A stretch of DNA of 64,000 bases from the NCBI GenBank assembly GCA_021776565.1, contig JAJFFQ010000070.1, positions 29,734 to 93,733 on the forward strand, given 5' to 3'. The DNA is from Robiginitomaculum sp. (lineage in GTDB: Bacteria; Pseudomonadota; Alphaproteobacteria; Caulobacterales; Maricaulaceae). The translations under genes and the position numbers were made by a program. The notes under the pieces are model-generated. The model was given only the letters and a program-made list of their open reading frames with translations, was not told the origin of the DNA and did not search any database. Of the stretch, positions 29,903 through 38,893 are shown piece after piece. The stretch's first letter is position 1, and each line of letters opens with the position of its first letter.

Positions 29903-30523
29903 CTAAAGCCCCTGGCCAGGTTTGATGTCAACAAGTTCCACGCCGTCCTCGGCCTTGCGGGCAATTTGCGCAGGAATGTTTTGTCGTTTAATGCCTTTTT
30001 TGTGAAAATTGGTCAGCACTATCGCGCCGATCATAGCCACCAGAAGCACCAGACCCGCCGCCTCCAAAAAGAACGCATAATCGGTGTAGAGCACCTGGGC
30101 AAACGCACTCAGATTATCCTGGTCGCCGCTGATTGGCGCTTGCCTTAACCCCTCTGCCTTGCTGCTGACGCTCCAGCTTGCTCCCAGCACAATCAGTTCG
30201 ACCGTCAGGATAAACGCCAGCAAGCCGCCAAGGGGCAGGTAGTCGGCAAAACCCTGCCTCATTTCCACAAAATCAATGTCGAGCATCATCACCACAAACA
30301 GGAACAGCACCGCAACCGCGCCCACATAAACCATGACCAGGATCATCGCCAAAAACTCTGCCCCCAGAAGCACAAACAACCCGGCAGCTGAGAAAAATGT
30401 CATGATGAGAAACAATACCGAGCGCACCGGATTGCGCGCGGCAACAACACCAAACGCAAACGCAATTGCCGCACCAGCAAAGACGTAAAACGCCATAGCG
30501 GGTAGAAGAACTGACAGTTCCAT
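29903..30523 (-). CDS. nuoJ: NADH-quinone oxidoreductase subunit J
   Basis: Membrane subunit of complex I (ND6 counterpart), part of the E-channel next to NuoH and NuoK. 206 residues with five hydrophobic segments; ARNPVRSVLFLIMTFFSAAG near 29-48 and MILVMVYVGAVAVLFLFVVM (about 60-79, containing the pi-bulge helix VYVGAVAVLFLF) are diagnostic. The hydrophilic tail after 165 (HKKGIKRQNIPAQIARK) is longer than in E. coli, as is usual in alphaproteobacteria. 31 bp after nuoI. Confidence 0.95.
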   Translation of the reverse strand: MELSVLLPAMAFYVFAGAAIAFAFGVVAARNPVRSVLFLIMTFFSAAGLFVLLGAEFLAMILVMVYVGAVAVLFLFVVMMLDIDFVEMRQGFADYLPLGGLLAFILTVELIVLGASWSVSSKAEGLRQAPISGDQDNLSAFAQVLYTDYAFFLEAAGLVLLVAMIGAIVLTNFHKKGIKRQNIPAQIARKAEDGVELVDIKPGQGL

Positions 30524-30554
30524 TATGCTCTCCTATGCCTCAACACTGGCCCCA

Positions 30555-31043
30555 TCACCGATACGGCTCATCAAGTTTCAGGTTTTGTGCGATTTCACGC
30601 TCCCACCGGTCACCATTATCCAAAAGCCGATCCTTGTCGTAGAACAGCTCTTCGCGGGTTTCGGTGGCAAATTCAAAATTTGGCCCCTCGACAATGGCAT
30701 CAACCGGGCAGGCTTCCTGACAGAACCCGCAATAAATACACTTGGTCATGTCGATGTCATAGCGCGTGGTGCGGCGCGAGCCATCGGAGCGCGGTTCGGC
30801 CTCAATGGTGATCGCCTGAGCCGGGCAAATGGCCTCGCACAACTTACAGGCAATGCAGCGTTCCTCACCGCTGTCATAGCGGCGAAGCACGTGCTGGCCA
30901 CGAAACCTCGGACTAAGCGGGCCTTTTTCAAAGGGATAATTCAGCGTCGGTTTGGGGCGGAAGAAATACCGCATGGCCAACGCAAACGCGCCAAGAAAAT
31001 CCAGTAAAAATGCACTGCGAACAAAGCGAATAATTGCGCTCAT
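30555..31043 (-). CDS. nuoI: NADH-quinone oxidoreductase subunit I
   Basis: Ferredoxin-like subunit carrying clusters N6a and N6b that pass electrons towards NuoB. Start at 31043 ([12 protein letters not shown]), with GGAGGGG upstream in the nuoH 3' end; 16 further in-frame codons upstream overlap nuoH and are excluded. 162 residues. Two 4Fe-4S motifs: [12 protein letters not shown] near 62-73 and [12 protein letters not shown] near 101-112. [10 protein letters not shown] and [10 protein letters not shown] are conserved in the TYKY family. Confidence 0.96.
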   Translation of the reverse strand: MSAIIRFVRSAFLLDFLGAFALAMRYFFRPKPTLNYPFEKGPLSPRFRGQHVLRRYDSGEERCIACKLCEAICPAQAITIEAEPRSDGSRRTTRYDIDMTKCIYCGFCQEACPVDAIVEGPNFEFATETREELFYDKDRLLDNGDRWEREIAQNLKLDEPYR

Positions 31044-31044
31044 C

Positions 31045-32100
31045 TCATGCCCCTCCCTGCGCAAAGACAACCCAGGCGGAAACCAGCACAACCGCGCCCA
31101 TGGATAGCGGCAAAAACACTTTCCAGCCCAGTCGCATCAACTGGTCATAGCGATAACGCGGCACAATGGCCTTCACCATGGCAAACAGGAAGAAAATGAA
31201 CAGCAGCTTGATAGAGAACCATATAAATGGCGGCACCCAGGTAAACGGGGCAAAATCAAACGGGGCGTGCCAGCCACCCAAAAATAAAATGGTGACCATG
31301 GCGCACATCAGCACAATATTCAGATACTCGCCGATCATAAAGAGAAGGTAGAGCGTCGATGAGTATTCAACCTGATAGCCGGCCACCAACTCGGATTCGG
31401 CCTCGGGCAGGTCAAACGGCGGGCGATTTGTTTCAGCCAGGCCTGAGATAAAAAACACCACCATCATCGGCAACATCACCAGCGTAATCGGCGATAAGGC
31501 AAGGCCATACCAGTGCCAGAAACCGCCCGCCTGTGCCTCGACAATTTCACTTAAATTCATTGATCCAGCCAGCAGCAGCACAGTAACGATTACAAAGCCA
31601 AGGGAGACCTCATAAGACACCATTTGCGCCGTCGAGCGCAACGCGCCCAAAAAGGAATACTTTGAGTTTGACGCCCAGCCGCCAAGAATAATACCGTAAA
31701 CGCCAAGGGATGAAATCGCCAGCAAATACAATATGCCAACATTCATATCCGAGATGACCCAGCCCGGAGCCACCGGCACCACCGACCAGGCGATAAAGGC
31801 CATAACCAGCGACAAAAATGGCGCCAGAATGAAAATAGCCTTGTCAGTCCCGGCGGGAATAATGACTTCCTTGAAGGCAAATTTCAAAAAATCGGCAAAG
31901 GATTGCAACAAGCCAAACGCGCCCACCACGTTGGGGCCTTTGCGCATTTGTACCGCCGCCCAGATTTTGCGATCTGCCAGCAGAATAAAGGCCAGAGACA
32001 CCAATAGCACAACCACAAACCCAAGGACTTTGAGGAGGGTCACAACAAACCATCCCAGCGCGGTGGAGGTATCAAAAAGCATGGAGAAAAACTCAGCCAT
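31045..32100 (-). CDS. nuoH: NADH-quinone oxidoreductase subunit H
   Basis: Membrane subunit (ND1 counterpart) that forms the quinone-binding interface with NuoB/NuoD. 351 residues, eight or more helices. [20 protein letters not shown] near 45-64, [20 protein letters not shown] near 140 and [20 protein letters not shown] near 225-245 are all family signatures, including the acidic quinone-site loop. SD-like GGAG lies in a leader shared with nuoG. A 130-bp spacer with a palindromic repeat precedes it. Confidence 0.96.
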   Translation of the reverse strand: MAEFFSMLFDTSTALGWFVVTLLKVLGFVVVLLVSLAFILLADRKIWAAVQMRKGPNVVGAFGLLQSFADFLKFAFKEVIIPAGTDKAIFILAPFLSLVMAFIAWSVVPVAPGWVISDMNVGILYLLAISSLGVYGIILGGWASNSKYSFLGALRSTAQMVSYEVSLGFVIVTVLLLAGSMNLSEIVEAQAGGFWHWYGLALSPITLVMLPMMVVFFISGLAETNRPPFDLPEAESELVAGYQVEYSSTLYLLFMIGEYLNIVLMCAMVTILFLGGWHAPFDFAPFTWVPPFIWFSIKLLFIFFLFAMVKAIVPRYRYDQLMRLGWKVFLPLSMGAVVLVSAWVVFAQGGA

Positions 32101-32118
32101 CAGGCAAACACTCCATCA

Positions 32119-32194
32119 GTGTCATTACCGGGCTTGTTCCGGTAATCCAGATTGAAAAAGAACTGGATTGCCCGGATAAACCGGGCAATGACAA
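32119..32194. repeat. Palindromic element between nuoG and nuoH
   Basis: GTCATTACCGG-GCTTGTT-CCGGTAATCCAG, spacer, CTGGATTGCCCGG-ATAAA-CCGGGCAATGAC: two hairpins in head-to-head arrangement whose outer ends (GTCATT / AATGAC) also pair. Same family as elements at 34319, 36370, 38472, 42764 and 51011. Confidence 0.9.
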
Positions 32195-32230
32195 TGATGT
32201 GAGATTTTGACACTGATTTTCTCATATCCA

Positions 32231-34300
32231 TCACTCCGCCGCCTCTCGCATACCGACCGCACCCATCGCACATTCGGCCATAATGGCGCTGGCACGGGCA
32301 ATCGGGTTGGTCAGGTAATAGTCGGTAATGGGCGAGACAAAGGGTGCATCACTAACCTTGCCAGCCTTGCCCAGCCTGGCCGGGTCAAACGCCACTGCAT
32401 CAGGCCGCTGTAGCGTGCCGCGTAAACCTTCCAGATTATCATACGGCAAGGTGCGCCCTATCTGGTCAGACAAGGCACGAATGATGGCCCAGTCCTCGCG
32501 GGCATCGCCCTTGGGAAATACCGCGCGAAACCCGTCCTGCATCCGTCCTTCGGTGTTGGTATAAAGTGCGTTCTTTTCCGTATAGGCGGCGCCCGGCAGA
32601 ACGACATCGGCGCGGTGCGCCCCGGCATCCCCATGACTGCCCTGATAAATCACAAAAGCCTCGCCCAGAGCCTTCATGTCAATTTCATCGGCTCCCAGTA
32701 AATAAACCGTGTCCACCTCGCCTTTTGCTGCGCCGTCCACAATACCGGCCAGATCGCGGCCCCCATTGTGGGGAATAAAGCCTATATCCAGGCCACCTAC
32801 ACGCGACGCCGCATTGTGCAGCACGTTAAAACCGTTCCAGTCTTCACGAACAATGTTCAATTTTGCCGCCAGTTCACCGACCTCACGCAGCACCTGCGCC
32901 CCGTCGGGCCGGGCCAAAGCGCCCATACCGACAATCAGCATGGGTCGTTTGGCATCGCGCAGAATTTTGGCAAAACCACCGCGTTTTTTTGCCAAGGCCA
33001 CCAGCGCCGCCGGATCATCGCCCAAATGCTCATATGGGTAGGTCAGATCAGTCGCTTCGCCGATCACGGCAATTTTGGCATCATCATGCAGCCAGGCACC
33101 TCTTATGCGCGCATTGATGATCGGTGCCTCCATGCGCGGATTGGTGCCGATGAGCAAAATCGCGTCTGCCTCATCTATCCCGGCAATGCCAGAATTAAAC
33201 AGATAGCCTTCGCGGCCCTGTCCGTCCCCTTGGCCGCCAATTGCTGCGCCATCCTGGCGGCAATCCAGTGATGAAACCCCCAAAGACCCCATCAGGTCTT
33301 TAAGCGCCTTCATGCTTTCCATGTCGCACAGATCGCCGGCAATGGCGGCGATGCGCTGCGGGTCACCCTTTAGCTTTTGCGCCACCAGTTCCAGGGCTTC
33401 GGCCCAACTGGCCTCGCGCAGTTTGCCATTCTCACGCACAAAGGGTTTATCCAGACGCTGGCGTTTCAGACCATCCCAGACAAAACGTGTTTTGTCGGAA
33501 ATCCATTCCTCGTTCACGTCATCATTATTGCGCGGCAGTATGCGCATTACCTCTGCGCCGCGCGCATCTATGCGAATATTGCTGCCCACCGCGTCCATCA
33601 CATCCACGCTCTCGGTTTTGCGCAGCTCCCAGGGCCGCGCATTAAACGCATATGGCCGGGAGGTCAGCGCCCCAACCGGGCATAAATCAATCACATTACC
33701 GGATAATTCCGATGTTAAATTTGCCTGCAAATATGTTGTTATTTCTGCACTTTCACCACGGTTCACCAGGCCAAGTTCTTCAACACCGGCAACTTCGGAT
33801 ATAAAACGCACACAGCGCGTACACTGGATACACCGGGTCATATTGGTCTTGACCAATGGCCCCATATTTTTCTCTTCTACCGCGCGCTTGCCTTCGTCAT
33901 AACGGGTGCGCGAACGCCCATAGGCAACCGCTTGATCCTGCAAATCACACTCGCCGCCCTGATCGCAAATAGGGCAATCCAGCGGATGATTTATCAGCAA
34001 AAATTCCATCACCCCTTCGCGGGCGCGCTTGACCACGGCACTGTCTGTGCGGATATTTGCGGGCGTACCATCGCGGTTGGGGCGCAGATCATTGATCGAC
34101 ATGGCGCACGACGCCATGGGCTTGGGCGCCCCCACCCATTCGACCAGACACATGCGACAATTGCCGGCAACCGACAGGCGCTCGTGATAGCAAAAGCGTG
34201 GAATTTCCGCACCGGCTTCCTCACACGCCTGCATTAACGTGTAATGACCCGGAACCTCAATTTCCTTGCCGTCTACATTGACTTTGCGCAGGTTGGTCAT
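32231..34300 (-). CDS. nuoG: NADH-quinone oxidoreductase subunit G
   Basis: Largest peripheral subunit of complex I, carrying a 2Fe-2S and several 4Fe-4S clusters. 689 residues. N-terminal ferredoxin domain with CYHERLSVAGNCRMC near 37-51, HPLDCPICDQGGECDLQD near 104-121 (His/Cys-ligated N5), then CIQCTRCVRF near 157-166 and a C-terminal molybdopterin-oxidoreductase-like domain without cofactor. Length matches other alphaproteobacterial NuoG. The start is preceded by GGAG in a leader that is similar to that of nuoH. Confidence 0.96.
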   Translation of the reverse strand: MTNLRKVNVDGKEIEVPGHYTLMQACEEAGAEIPRFCYHERLSVAGNCRMCLVEWVGAPKPMASCAMSINDLRPNRDGTPANIRTDSAVVKRAREGVMEFLLINHPLDCPICDQGGECDLQDQAVAYGRSRTRYDEGKRAVEEKNMGPLVKTNMTRCIQCTRCVRFISEVAGVEELGLVNRGESAEITTYLQANLTSELSGNVIDLCPVGALTSRPYAFNARPWELRKTESVDVMDAVGSNIRIDARGAEVMRILPRNNDDVNEEWISDKTRFVWDGLKRQRLDKPFVRENGKLREASWAEALELVAQKLKGDPQRIAAIAGDLCDMESMKALKDLMGSLGVSSLDCRQDGAAIGGQGDGQGREGYLFNSGIAGIDEADAILLIGTNPRMEAPIINARIRGAWLHDDAKIAVIGEATDLTYPYEHLGDDPAALVALAKKRGGFAKILRDAKRPMLIVGMGALARPDGAQVLREVGELAAKLNIVREDWNGFNVLHNAASRVGGLDIGFIPHNGGRDLAGIVDGAAKGEVDTVYLLGADEIDMKALGEAFVIYQGSHGDAGAHRADVVLPGAAYTEKNALYTNTEGRMQDGFRAVFPKGDAREDWAIIRALSDQIGRTLPYDNLEGLRGTLQRPDAVAFDPARLGKAGKVSDAPFVSPITDYYLTNPIARASAIMAECAMGAVGMREAAE

Positions 34301-34318
34301 CAGACAATCACTCCAGGA

Positions 34319-34394
34319 GTGTCATTACCGGACTTGTTCCGGTAATCCAGTCCAGCGTTAATCTGGATTGCCCGAACCAATCGGGCAATGACAG
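34319..34394. repeat. Palindromic element upstream of nuoG
   Basis: GTCATTACCGG-ACTTGTT-CCGGTAATCCAG, then CTGGATTGCCCGA-ACCAA-TCGGGCAATGAC. A partial second unit (TTTCGTCATTCCGGCGGAAATC) follows at 34402-34424. The element ends within 20 bp of the nuoG start codon. Confidence 0.9.
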
Positions 34395-34448
34395 CAAGTG
34401 GTTTCGTCATTCCGGCGGAAATCATCAACCTCACCGAGAACACTTTGT

Positions 34449-34584
34449 CCTCCCCTGCTTGCGGGGGAGGTGCCCCGCAGGGGTGGTGGGGGGAAATCAT
34501 GTATGATTCACTTTCAGTGTGGGTCAGCAAAAGCCCCCCCTCCGAACGCATCCGCGCCCACCTCCCCCGTAAACGGGGGAGGAT
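34449..34584. repeat. GC-rich CCTCCCC-type palindromic element
   Basis: Begins CCTCCCCTGCTTGCGGGGGAGG and ends CCTCCCCCGTAAACGGGGGAGG, two hairpins at the ends of about 136 bp. A different family from the neighbouring TGAC-type element. With the latter it fills 34301-34613, where no gene is seen. Confidence 0.8.
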
Positions 34585-34613
34585 AGAAGAAGGGCATATC
34601 CTCACTAACTGGC

Positions 34614-34790
34614 TCATGCTTTTTTCACCCATTCCCAACAACCTTCAATACCTGAAGTGAGGGGCCATTTAATACTATCATAGGTACTAGGGTGTGCGTC
34701 GTAATTCGGTCGGGGGGCATATCTCTTGCAATGCCCTCTATGACCTTCTTTCTGCCAATATCGACACAAATTACATTCACCGTACTCCAT
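34614..34790 (-). CDS. Small cysteine/tryptophan-rich protein in the nuo operon
   Basis: 58 codons, ATG 34790, TGA ending 34614, seven bp after the nuoF stop and on the same strand. The product has C6-x2-C9-R-Y-W, then GHCKRYAPRP (20-29, C21), WP-L-T at 42-45 and C51-W-E-W at 51-54. This spacing, CxxCRYW...CKRYAPxP...WPxT...CxEW, resembles a group of short probable zinc-binding proteins in alphaproteobacteria whose role is unknown to me; four cysteines could bind one metal ion. AGGGGG is close to the ATG (two bases), shorter than ideal. A competing frame on the same strand (34625-34858) starts inside nuoF and lacks the motif. Confidence 0.7.
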   Translation of the reverse strand: MEYGECNLCRYWQKEGHRGHCKRYAPRPNYDAHPSTYDSIKWPLTSGIEGCWEWVKKA

Positions 34791-34796
34791 AACCCC

Positions 34797-36095
34797 CTAC
34801 TCCGCCGCCATTGCATGGACAGATTTGTCCGCGCGATACGTATTGATTTTGTCTTCAATCTCGTGCCGGAAATGCCGGATCAGACCCTGCACCGGCCAGG
34901 CGGCGGCATCGCCAAGGGCGCAAATGGTGTGGCCCTCAATTTCCTGACTGACATCCAGCAACATGTCGATCTCAGCCATGTCGGCCTTGCCTTCGCACAT
35001 GCGGGTCAGCACCCGCCACATCCACCCCGTTCCCTCACGGCACGGTGTACACTGGCCGCAGCTTTCGTGCTTGTAAAAATAGGCCAGCCGGGTGATGGCC
35101 CGCACCATATCGGTGCTCTGGTCCATAACGATCACGGCCGCCGTACCCAAGCCAGATTTGTGCTCCTTAAGGGCATCAAAATCCATCAAAACGTCATCAC
35201 AAATGTCGCGTGGCAGACACGGCACGGACGAGCCACCCGGAATGATAGCCTTGAGATTATCCCAGCCGCCAACAACCCCGCCAGCGTGGCGTTCAATCAG
35301 CGTTTTCAAGGGAATGGACATTTCTTCTTCGACATTGCACGGCGTATTTACATGGCCGGAAATGCAAAACACTTTGGTGCCGGCATTACCCGGGCGACCA
35401 AAAGAGGAGAACCAGCCAGAGCCACGACGCAAGATCGTCGGCGTGACGGCGATACTCTCGACATTATTGACGGTCGTGGGGCATCCATAAAGCCCGGCAT
35501 TGGCTGGAAACGGCGGTTTCAGGCGTGGTTGGCCTTTCTTTCCCTCCAGGCTCTCCAGTAATGCGGTTTCCTCGCCGCAAATATACGCCCCGGCACCATG
35601 GTGCAGGTATAGATCAAAGTCATAACCGGAACCGCAGGCATTTTTACCGATCAGCTTGGCCGCATAGGCTTCATCAATGGCCTTTTGCAGGGCTATGCGC
35701 TCGTCAATATATTCACCGCGCAAATAAATATAACAGGCGTTGGCGCGCATGGCGAAAGAGGCAATCAGGCAGCCTTCAATGAGCAAATGCGGATCATGGC
35801 GCATCAAATCGCGATCCTTGCAGGTGCCAGGCTCGCTTTCGTCGGCATTGACCACCAGATAGTGCGGGCGCTCACCGATTTCTTTGGGCATAAACGACCA
35901 TTTCAGACCGGTGGGGAAACCAGCACCGCCGCGACCGCGCAAACCGCTTTCCTTGATCTGCGTGACAATCCAGTCATCACCAAGCGCCATAAATGCCGCC
36001 GTGCCATTCCAGGCACCACGTTTTTTGGCGGCCTCAAGACCGGGGTCTTGCAAACCATAAAGATTGGTGAAAATGCGATCCTTGTCCTCAAGCAT
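34797..36095 (-). CDS. nuoF: NADH-quinone oxidoreductase subunit F
   Basis: Peripheral subunit that binds NADH and FMN and holds cluster N3. Start at ATG 36095 ([14 protein letters not shown]) with AGAAGG nine bases upstream; a GTG nine bases further up has no spacing for it. 432 residues. [17 protein letters not shown] near 62-78 binds [19 protein letters not shown] near 180-194 lies at FMN, and [15 protein letters not shown] near 351-365 with a later C in [13 protein letters not shown] holds the 4Fe-4S cluster. It overlaps the preceding small gene by 8 bp. Confidence 0.96.
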   Translation of the reverse strand: MLEDKDRIFTNLYGLQDPGLEAAKKRGAWNGTAAFMALGDDWIVTQIKESGLRGRGGAGFPTGLKWSFMPKEIGERPHYLVVNADESEPGTCKDRDLMRHDPHLLIEGCLIASFAMRANACYIYLRGEYIDERIALQKAIDEAYAAKLIGKNACGSGYDFDLYLHHGAGAYICGEETALLESLEGKKGQPRLKPPFPANAGLYGCPTTVNNVESIAVTPTILRRGSGWFSSFGRPGNAGTKVFCISGHVNTPCNVEEEMSIPLKTLIERHAGGVVGGWDNLKAIIPGGSSVPCLPRDICDDVLMDFDALKEHKSGLGTAAVIVMDQSTDMVRAITRLAYFYKHESCGQCTPCREGTGWMWRVLTRMCEGKADMAEIDMLLDVSQEIEGHTICALGDAAAWPVQGLIRHFRHEIEDKINTYRADKSVHAMAAE

Positions 36096-36318
36096 TGCCT
36101 GCACCCTTCTTTTTGCTGTCCTGCCAGCTTAGAAAGCCCACGGCCAATCCGGCAATGACCAGAACCCCGACGCCAACATGTATCCAGGTATCCACTTTGG
36201 TTATAAAATATCCCACGGCCAAGCCGCCAAGAACCAGCATTTCCGCCAAGGTTATCAGCGCCACCAAAATCTGGTTGTCGCTCATGGGTTTTGGCATTTT
36301 TGAAGGAGTTTCAGCCAT
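36088..36318 (-). CDS. Small two-helix membrane protein between nuoE and nuoF
   Basis: 76 residues, GGAGGTG upstream of the ATG at 36318. A short charged N-terminus ([15 protein letters not shown]) is followed by two hydrophobic segments (about 17-39, [20 protein letters not shown], and 46-63, [17 protein letters not shown]) and a lysine-rich tail ([12 protein letters not shown]). It overlaps nuoF by 8 bp and lies on the same strand, so it is expressed with complex I. It is not one of the 14 core subunits; unnamed frames at this position are known from nuo operons of some alphaproteobacteria. It could be an assembly or accessory factor; no function can be inferred from sequence. Confidence 0.8.
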   Translation of the reverse strand: MAETPSKMPKPMSDNQILVALITLAEMLVLGGLAVGYFITKVDTWIHVGVGVLVIAGLAVGFLSWQDSKKKGAGNA

Positions 36319-36369
36319 TATAAAACACCTCCGCCATTTTCAGCGTAAGACATAGAACAAACAACAATA

Positions 36370-36531
36370 GTGTCATTACCGGGCTTGTCCCGGTAATCCA
36401 GTTTAACCGAAATGCCGGTCTGGATTGCCCGAACCAGTCGGGCAATGACAAAAAAAGTTTTCGTCATACCGACGAAAGTCGGTATCCAGTGGTGACTCTG
36501 CTCTGGATTCCGGCCTACGCCGGAATGACGA
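36370..36531. repeat. Double palindromic element between nuoE and the small membrane gene
   Basis: Unit 1 (36370-36450): ATTACCGGG-CTTGT-CCCGGTAATCCAG then CTGGATTGCCCGA-ACCAG-TCGGGCAATGAC. Unit 2 (36460-36531): TCGTCATACCGACGAAAGTC, GGTATCCAG, TGGTGACTCTGCT, CTGGATTCCGG-CCTACG-CCGGAATGACG. Tandem joining of two subtypes, also seen at 38472. Confidence 0.9.
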
Positions 36532-36550
36532 GATGAAGGAAGCAATAACA

Positions 36551-37249
36551 TTATTTCGCCTCTTTCTTTTTAGAAACTTTTTTGGCTGCCTTTGGCGCAT
36601 TGGGGATTTTTATCTTCTTGGCGCGTGACCCATTATACAATGACTTGTCGGTCAAGGTCTGCGCGCCGCCTAATGGCTCTGACGTGTGGCGGCCATTTTG
36701 CGGGCCAGCCTTGATCGCGCGGTCAGCCGCCAGATCGTCCAGCAATTTTTCCATACTGGCCCTATCCAGATCCTCATAATAGGCATCACCGGTGGCATTT
36801 GAGATTTGCACCATGGGCGCGTTTACGCAGGCACCCAGGCATTCCACCTCTTCCCAGGTGAACTTGCCATCGGCAGATATAGTGTTTTTCTCGCCAATGC
36901 GGTTTTTGCACACCTTGATGATCTCACCTGAGCCACGCAACATGCACGGTGTGGTACCGCAAACCTGGATGAGGTGCTTGCCCACCGGCGCCAGCTTGAA
37001 CATGGTGTAAAACGTGGCCACCTCCAGCACACGAATATGCGCCATACCAAGACGATCACCCACGCTGCGCATGGCCGGCTCCGACAGCCAGCCACCATTA
37101 TCCTTTTGCGCAATCCACAGAAGCGGAATAACCGCCGAACGCTCCTTGCCCTTGGGGTATTTGGCAATCCAGAATTTGGCTTCTTTTTCGCCCCCTTTGG
37201 AGAAGGAAAAGCTGTCAGGTTGCTCGGTTGCGAGATGGCGGGAACTCAT
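36551..37249 (-). CDS. nuoE: NADH-quinone oxidoreductase subunit E
   Basis: Thioredoxin-like subunit with a 2Fe-2S cluster (N1a), pairing with NuoF. 232 residues. The cluster ligands lie in [10 protein letters not shown] near 98 and CLGACVNAP near 140. The C-terminal 60 residues are a basic, Ala/Lys-rich extension (ending [13 protein letters not shown]) common in alphaproteobacterial NuoE. The ATG overlaps the nuoD stop (ATGA). Confidence 0.95.
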   Translation of the reverse strand: MSSRHLATEQPDSFSFSKGGEKEAKFWIAKYPKGKERSAVIPLLWIAQKDNGGWLSEPAMRSVGDRLGMAHIRVLEVATFYTMFKLAPVGKHLIQVCGTTPCMLRGSGEIIKVCKNRIGEKNTISADGKFTWEEVECLGACVNAPMVQISNATGDAYYEDLDRASMEKLLDDLAADRAIKAGPQNGRHTSEPLGGAQTLTDKSLYNGSRAKKIKIPNAPKAAKKVSKKKEAK

Positions 37250-38430
37250 CGGTCAATCTCCCCGAATACCACATCAAGCGAACCAATAATGGCAGCAATG
37301 TCGGCCAGCATGTGGCCTTTATTGAGGTAATCCATAGCTTGCAAATGCATAAACCCCGGGGCCTTTATTTTACAGCGATACGGCTTGTTGGTGCCATCAG
37401 AGATGAGGTAGACGCCAAATTCGCCCTTGGGTGCTTCAACGGCGCAATAAACCTCGCCTTCGGGGACATGAAATCCCTCGGTGTAAAGTTTGAAATGATG
37501 GATCATGGCTTCCATGGACTGCTTCATCTCAGCCCGTTTTGGTGGTGCCACCTTGCCGCTGGTTTCCATCACCGGGCCTTTTGGCATTTTATCCAGGCAT
37601 TGGCGCATGATTTTTACTGATTCGCGCATTTCCGCCATGCGCACCAGATAGCGGTCATAACAATCGCCATGCTTGCCAATGGCGATGTCAAATTCAAGTT
37701 CTGAATAGACCTCATAGGGCTGGGCACGGCGCAAATCCCATTTCATCCCTGAGCCACGAACCATGACCCCGGAAAAACCCCATTCCAGCGCGTCCTGCTG
37801 GCTAACCACGCCAATATCGGCATTACGTTGTTTGAATATGCGATTGTCGGTCAGCAAAGTTTCGATGTCGTCTAAAACTTGCGGGAAGGTTTCGCAAAAC
37901 TTGCCAATGTCTTCCAGTAATTCCGGCGGCAAATCCTGATGCACGCCGCCCGGGCGAAAATACGCCGCGTGCATGCGCGAGCCAGAGGCGCGCTCATAAA
38001 ATACCATCAATTTTTCGCGTTCTTCAAAGCCCCAGAGCGGCGGCGTCAGCGCACCCACATCCATGGCCTGAGTGGTGACATTGAGAAGATGCGACAACAG
38101 CCGACCAATTTCCGAGTAAAGAACACGAATAAACTGCGCCCGACGCGGCACCTCCACCCCGGTCAGTTTTTCAATGGCGAGGCAAAAAGCATGCTCCTGG
38201 TTCATCGGCGCCACATAATCCAGCCGATCGAAATACGGCATGGCCTGCAAATAGGTTTTATGCTCGATCAGCTTTTCAGTACCGCGATGAAGTAGCCCTA
38301 TATGCGGATCCACCCGCTCAACCACTTCGCCGTCCAGCTCGACAACAAGACGCAATACCCCGTGCGCCGCCGGGTGCTGCGGGCCGAAATTTATGGTGAA
38401 ATTGCGCTTCTCTGTTGCTGTCTCGGCCAT
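37246..38430 (-). CDS. nuoD: NADH-quinone oxidoreductase subunit D
   Basis: 49-kDa-type peripheral subunit next to the quinone site. 394 residues. [15 protein letters not shown] near 13-27 is the signature start; [20 protein letters not shown] near 48 and the C-terminal [20 protein letters not shown] near 333 and [12 protein letters not shown] at the end are conserved. NuoC is a separate gene here, unlike the fused NuoCD of E. coli. A 223-bp spacer with a double palindromic repeat and a small gene separates it from nuoC. Confidence 0.96.
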   Translation of the reverse strand: MAETATEKRNFTINFGPQHPAAHGVLRLVVELDGEVVERVDPHIGLLHRGTEKLIEHKTYLQAMPYFDRLDYVAPMNQEHAFCLAIEKLTGVEVPRRAQFIRVLYSEIGRLLSHLLNVTTQAMDVGALTPPLWGFEEREKLMVFYERASGSRMHAAYFRPGGVHQDLPPELLEDIGKFCETFPQVLDDIETLLTDNRIFKQRNADIGVVSQQDALEWGFSGVMVRGSGMKWDLRRAQPYEVYSELEFDIAIGKHGDCYDRYLVRMAEMRESVKIMRQCLDKMPKGPVMETSGKVAPPKRAEMKQSMEAMIHHFKLYTEGFHVPEGEVYCAVEAPKGEFGVYLISDGTNKPYRCKIKAPGFMHLQAMDYLNKGHMLADIAAIIGSLDVVFGEIDR

Positions 38431-38471
38431 TAACGCGCCTCCATCACGAAAGCGCAGCCCGCATTACAAGA

Positions 38472-38628
38472 CGTGTCATTACCGGGCTTGTCCCGGTAAC
38501 CCAGCAGGATGAAAAACTGGATTACCCGAATAAATCGGGTAATGACAACATGTGGTATCGTCATTCCGGTGGAAACCGGAATCCAGTGGTGACTCTGCCC
38601 TGGATTCCGGCCTTCGCCGGAATGACGA
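38472..38628. repeat. Double palindromic element upstream of nuoD
   Basis: Unit 1: GTCATTACCGGG-CTTGT-CCCGGTAACCCAG, then CTGGATTACCCGA-ATAAA-TCGGGTAATGAC. Unit 2 (38557-38628): TCGTCATTCCGGTGGAAACC-GGAATCCAG, TGGTGACTCTGCC, CTGGATTCCGG-CCTTCG-CCGGAATGACG. Same two-subtype order as at 36370. Confidence 0.92.
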
Positions 38629-38653
38629 ATGAGCATGATGCCTCTGTTTTTCA

Positions 38654-38890
38654 TCAAGACACCCCAAACAAAGACAGCAATCCTGCCAACCCATTATCGC
38701 GAATGACAAAGGCTATTTTAACCAGGCCATACCCCGTATAAAATGAAATCATGAGCACGATTGATGCTCCCGCCATAAAGCGCAGACCAGCGAACAGAAA
38801 ACGTGCGGCCTGTTCAAAAAAGCGATCCAGCCAAGCATCAAACCTGCGTTCAACCCACACAATAGAATCAAAAAGTGTCGCTTGGCTCAT
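38654..38890 (-). CDS. Small membrane protein between nuoC and nuoD
   Basis: 78 residues starting 3 bp after the nuoC stop (ATG 38890). The N-terminal half is amphipathic and charged (VWVERRFDAWLDRFFEQAAR), followed by one or two hydrophobic stretches (about 32-58, starting FAGLRFMAGASIVLMISFY, and 66-77). No domain recognised. The tight fit to nuoC and strand argue for a real gene translated with the operon, possibly an accessory to complex I; the repeats lie after it, not before it. Confidence 0.72.
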   Translation of the reverse strand: MSQATLFDSIVWVERRFDAWLDRFFEQAARFLFAGLRFMAGASIVLMISFYTGYGLVKIAFVIRDNGLAGLLSLFGVS

Positions 38891-38893
38891 TAC

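Noticed and set aside
34449..34584. Possible intrinsic terminator between nuoF and nuoG
   Set aside because: Strong hairpins are present but no T-run; the sequence is a dispersed palindromic repeat, so transcription of the downstream nuo genes need not stop here.
34625..34858. 77-codon frame overlapping the end of nuoF
   Set aside because: Starts inside nuoF; the overlapping four-cysteine frame at 34614-34790 explains the region better.
32119..38628. Repeats considered as a CRISPR array
   Set aside because: Units are not regularly spaced, are palindromic in head-to-head pairs and vary in stem sequence; no cas genes nearby.
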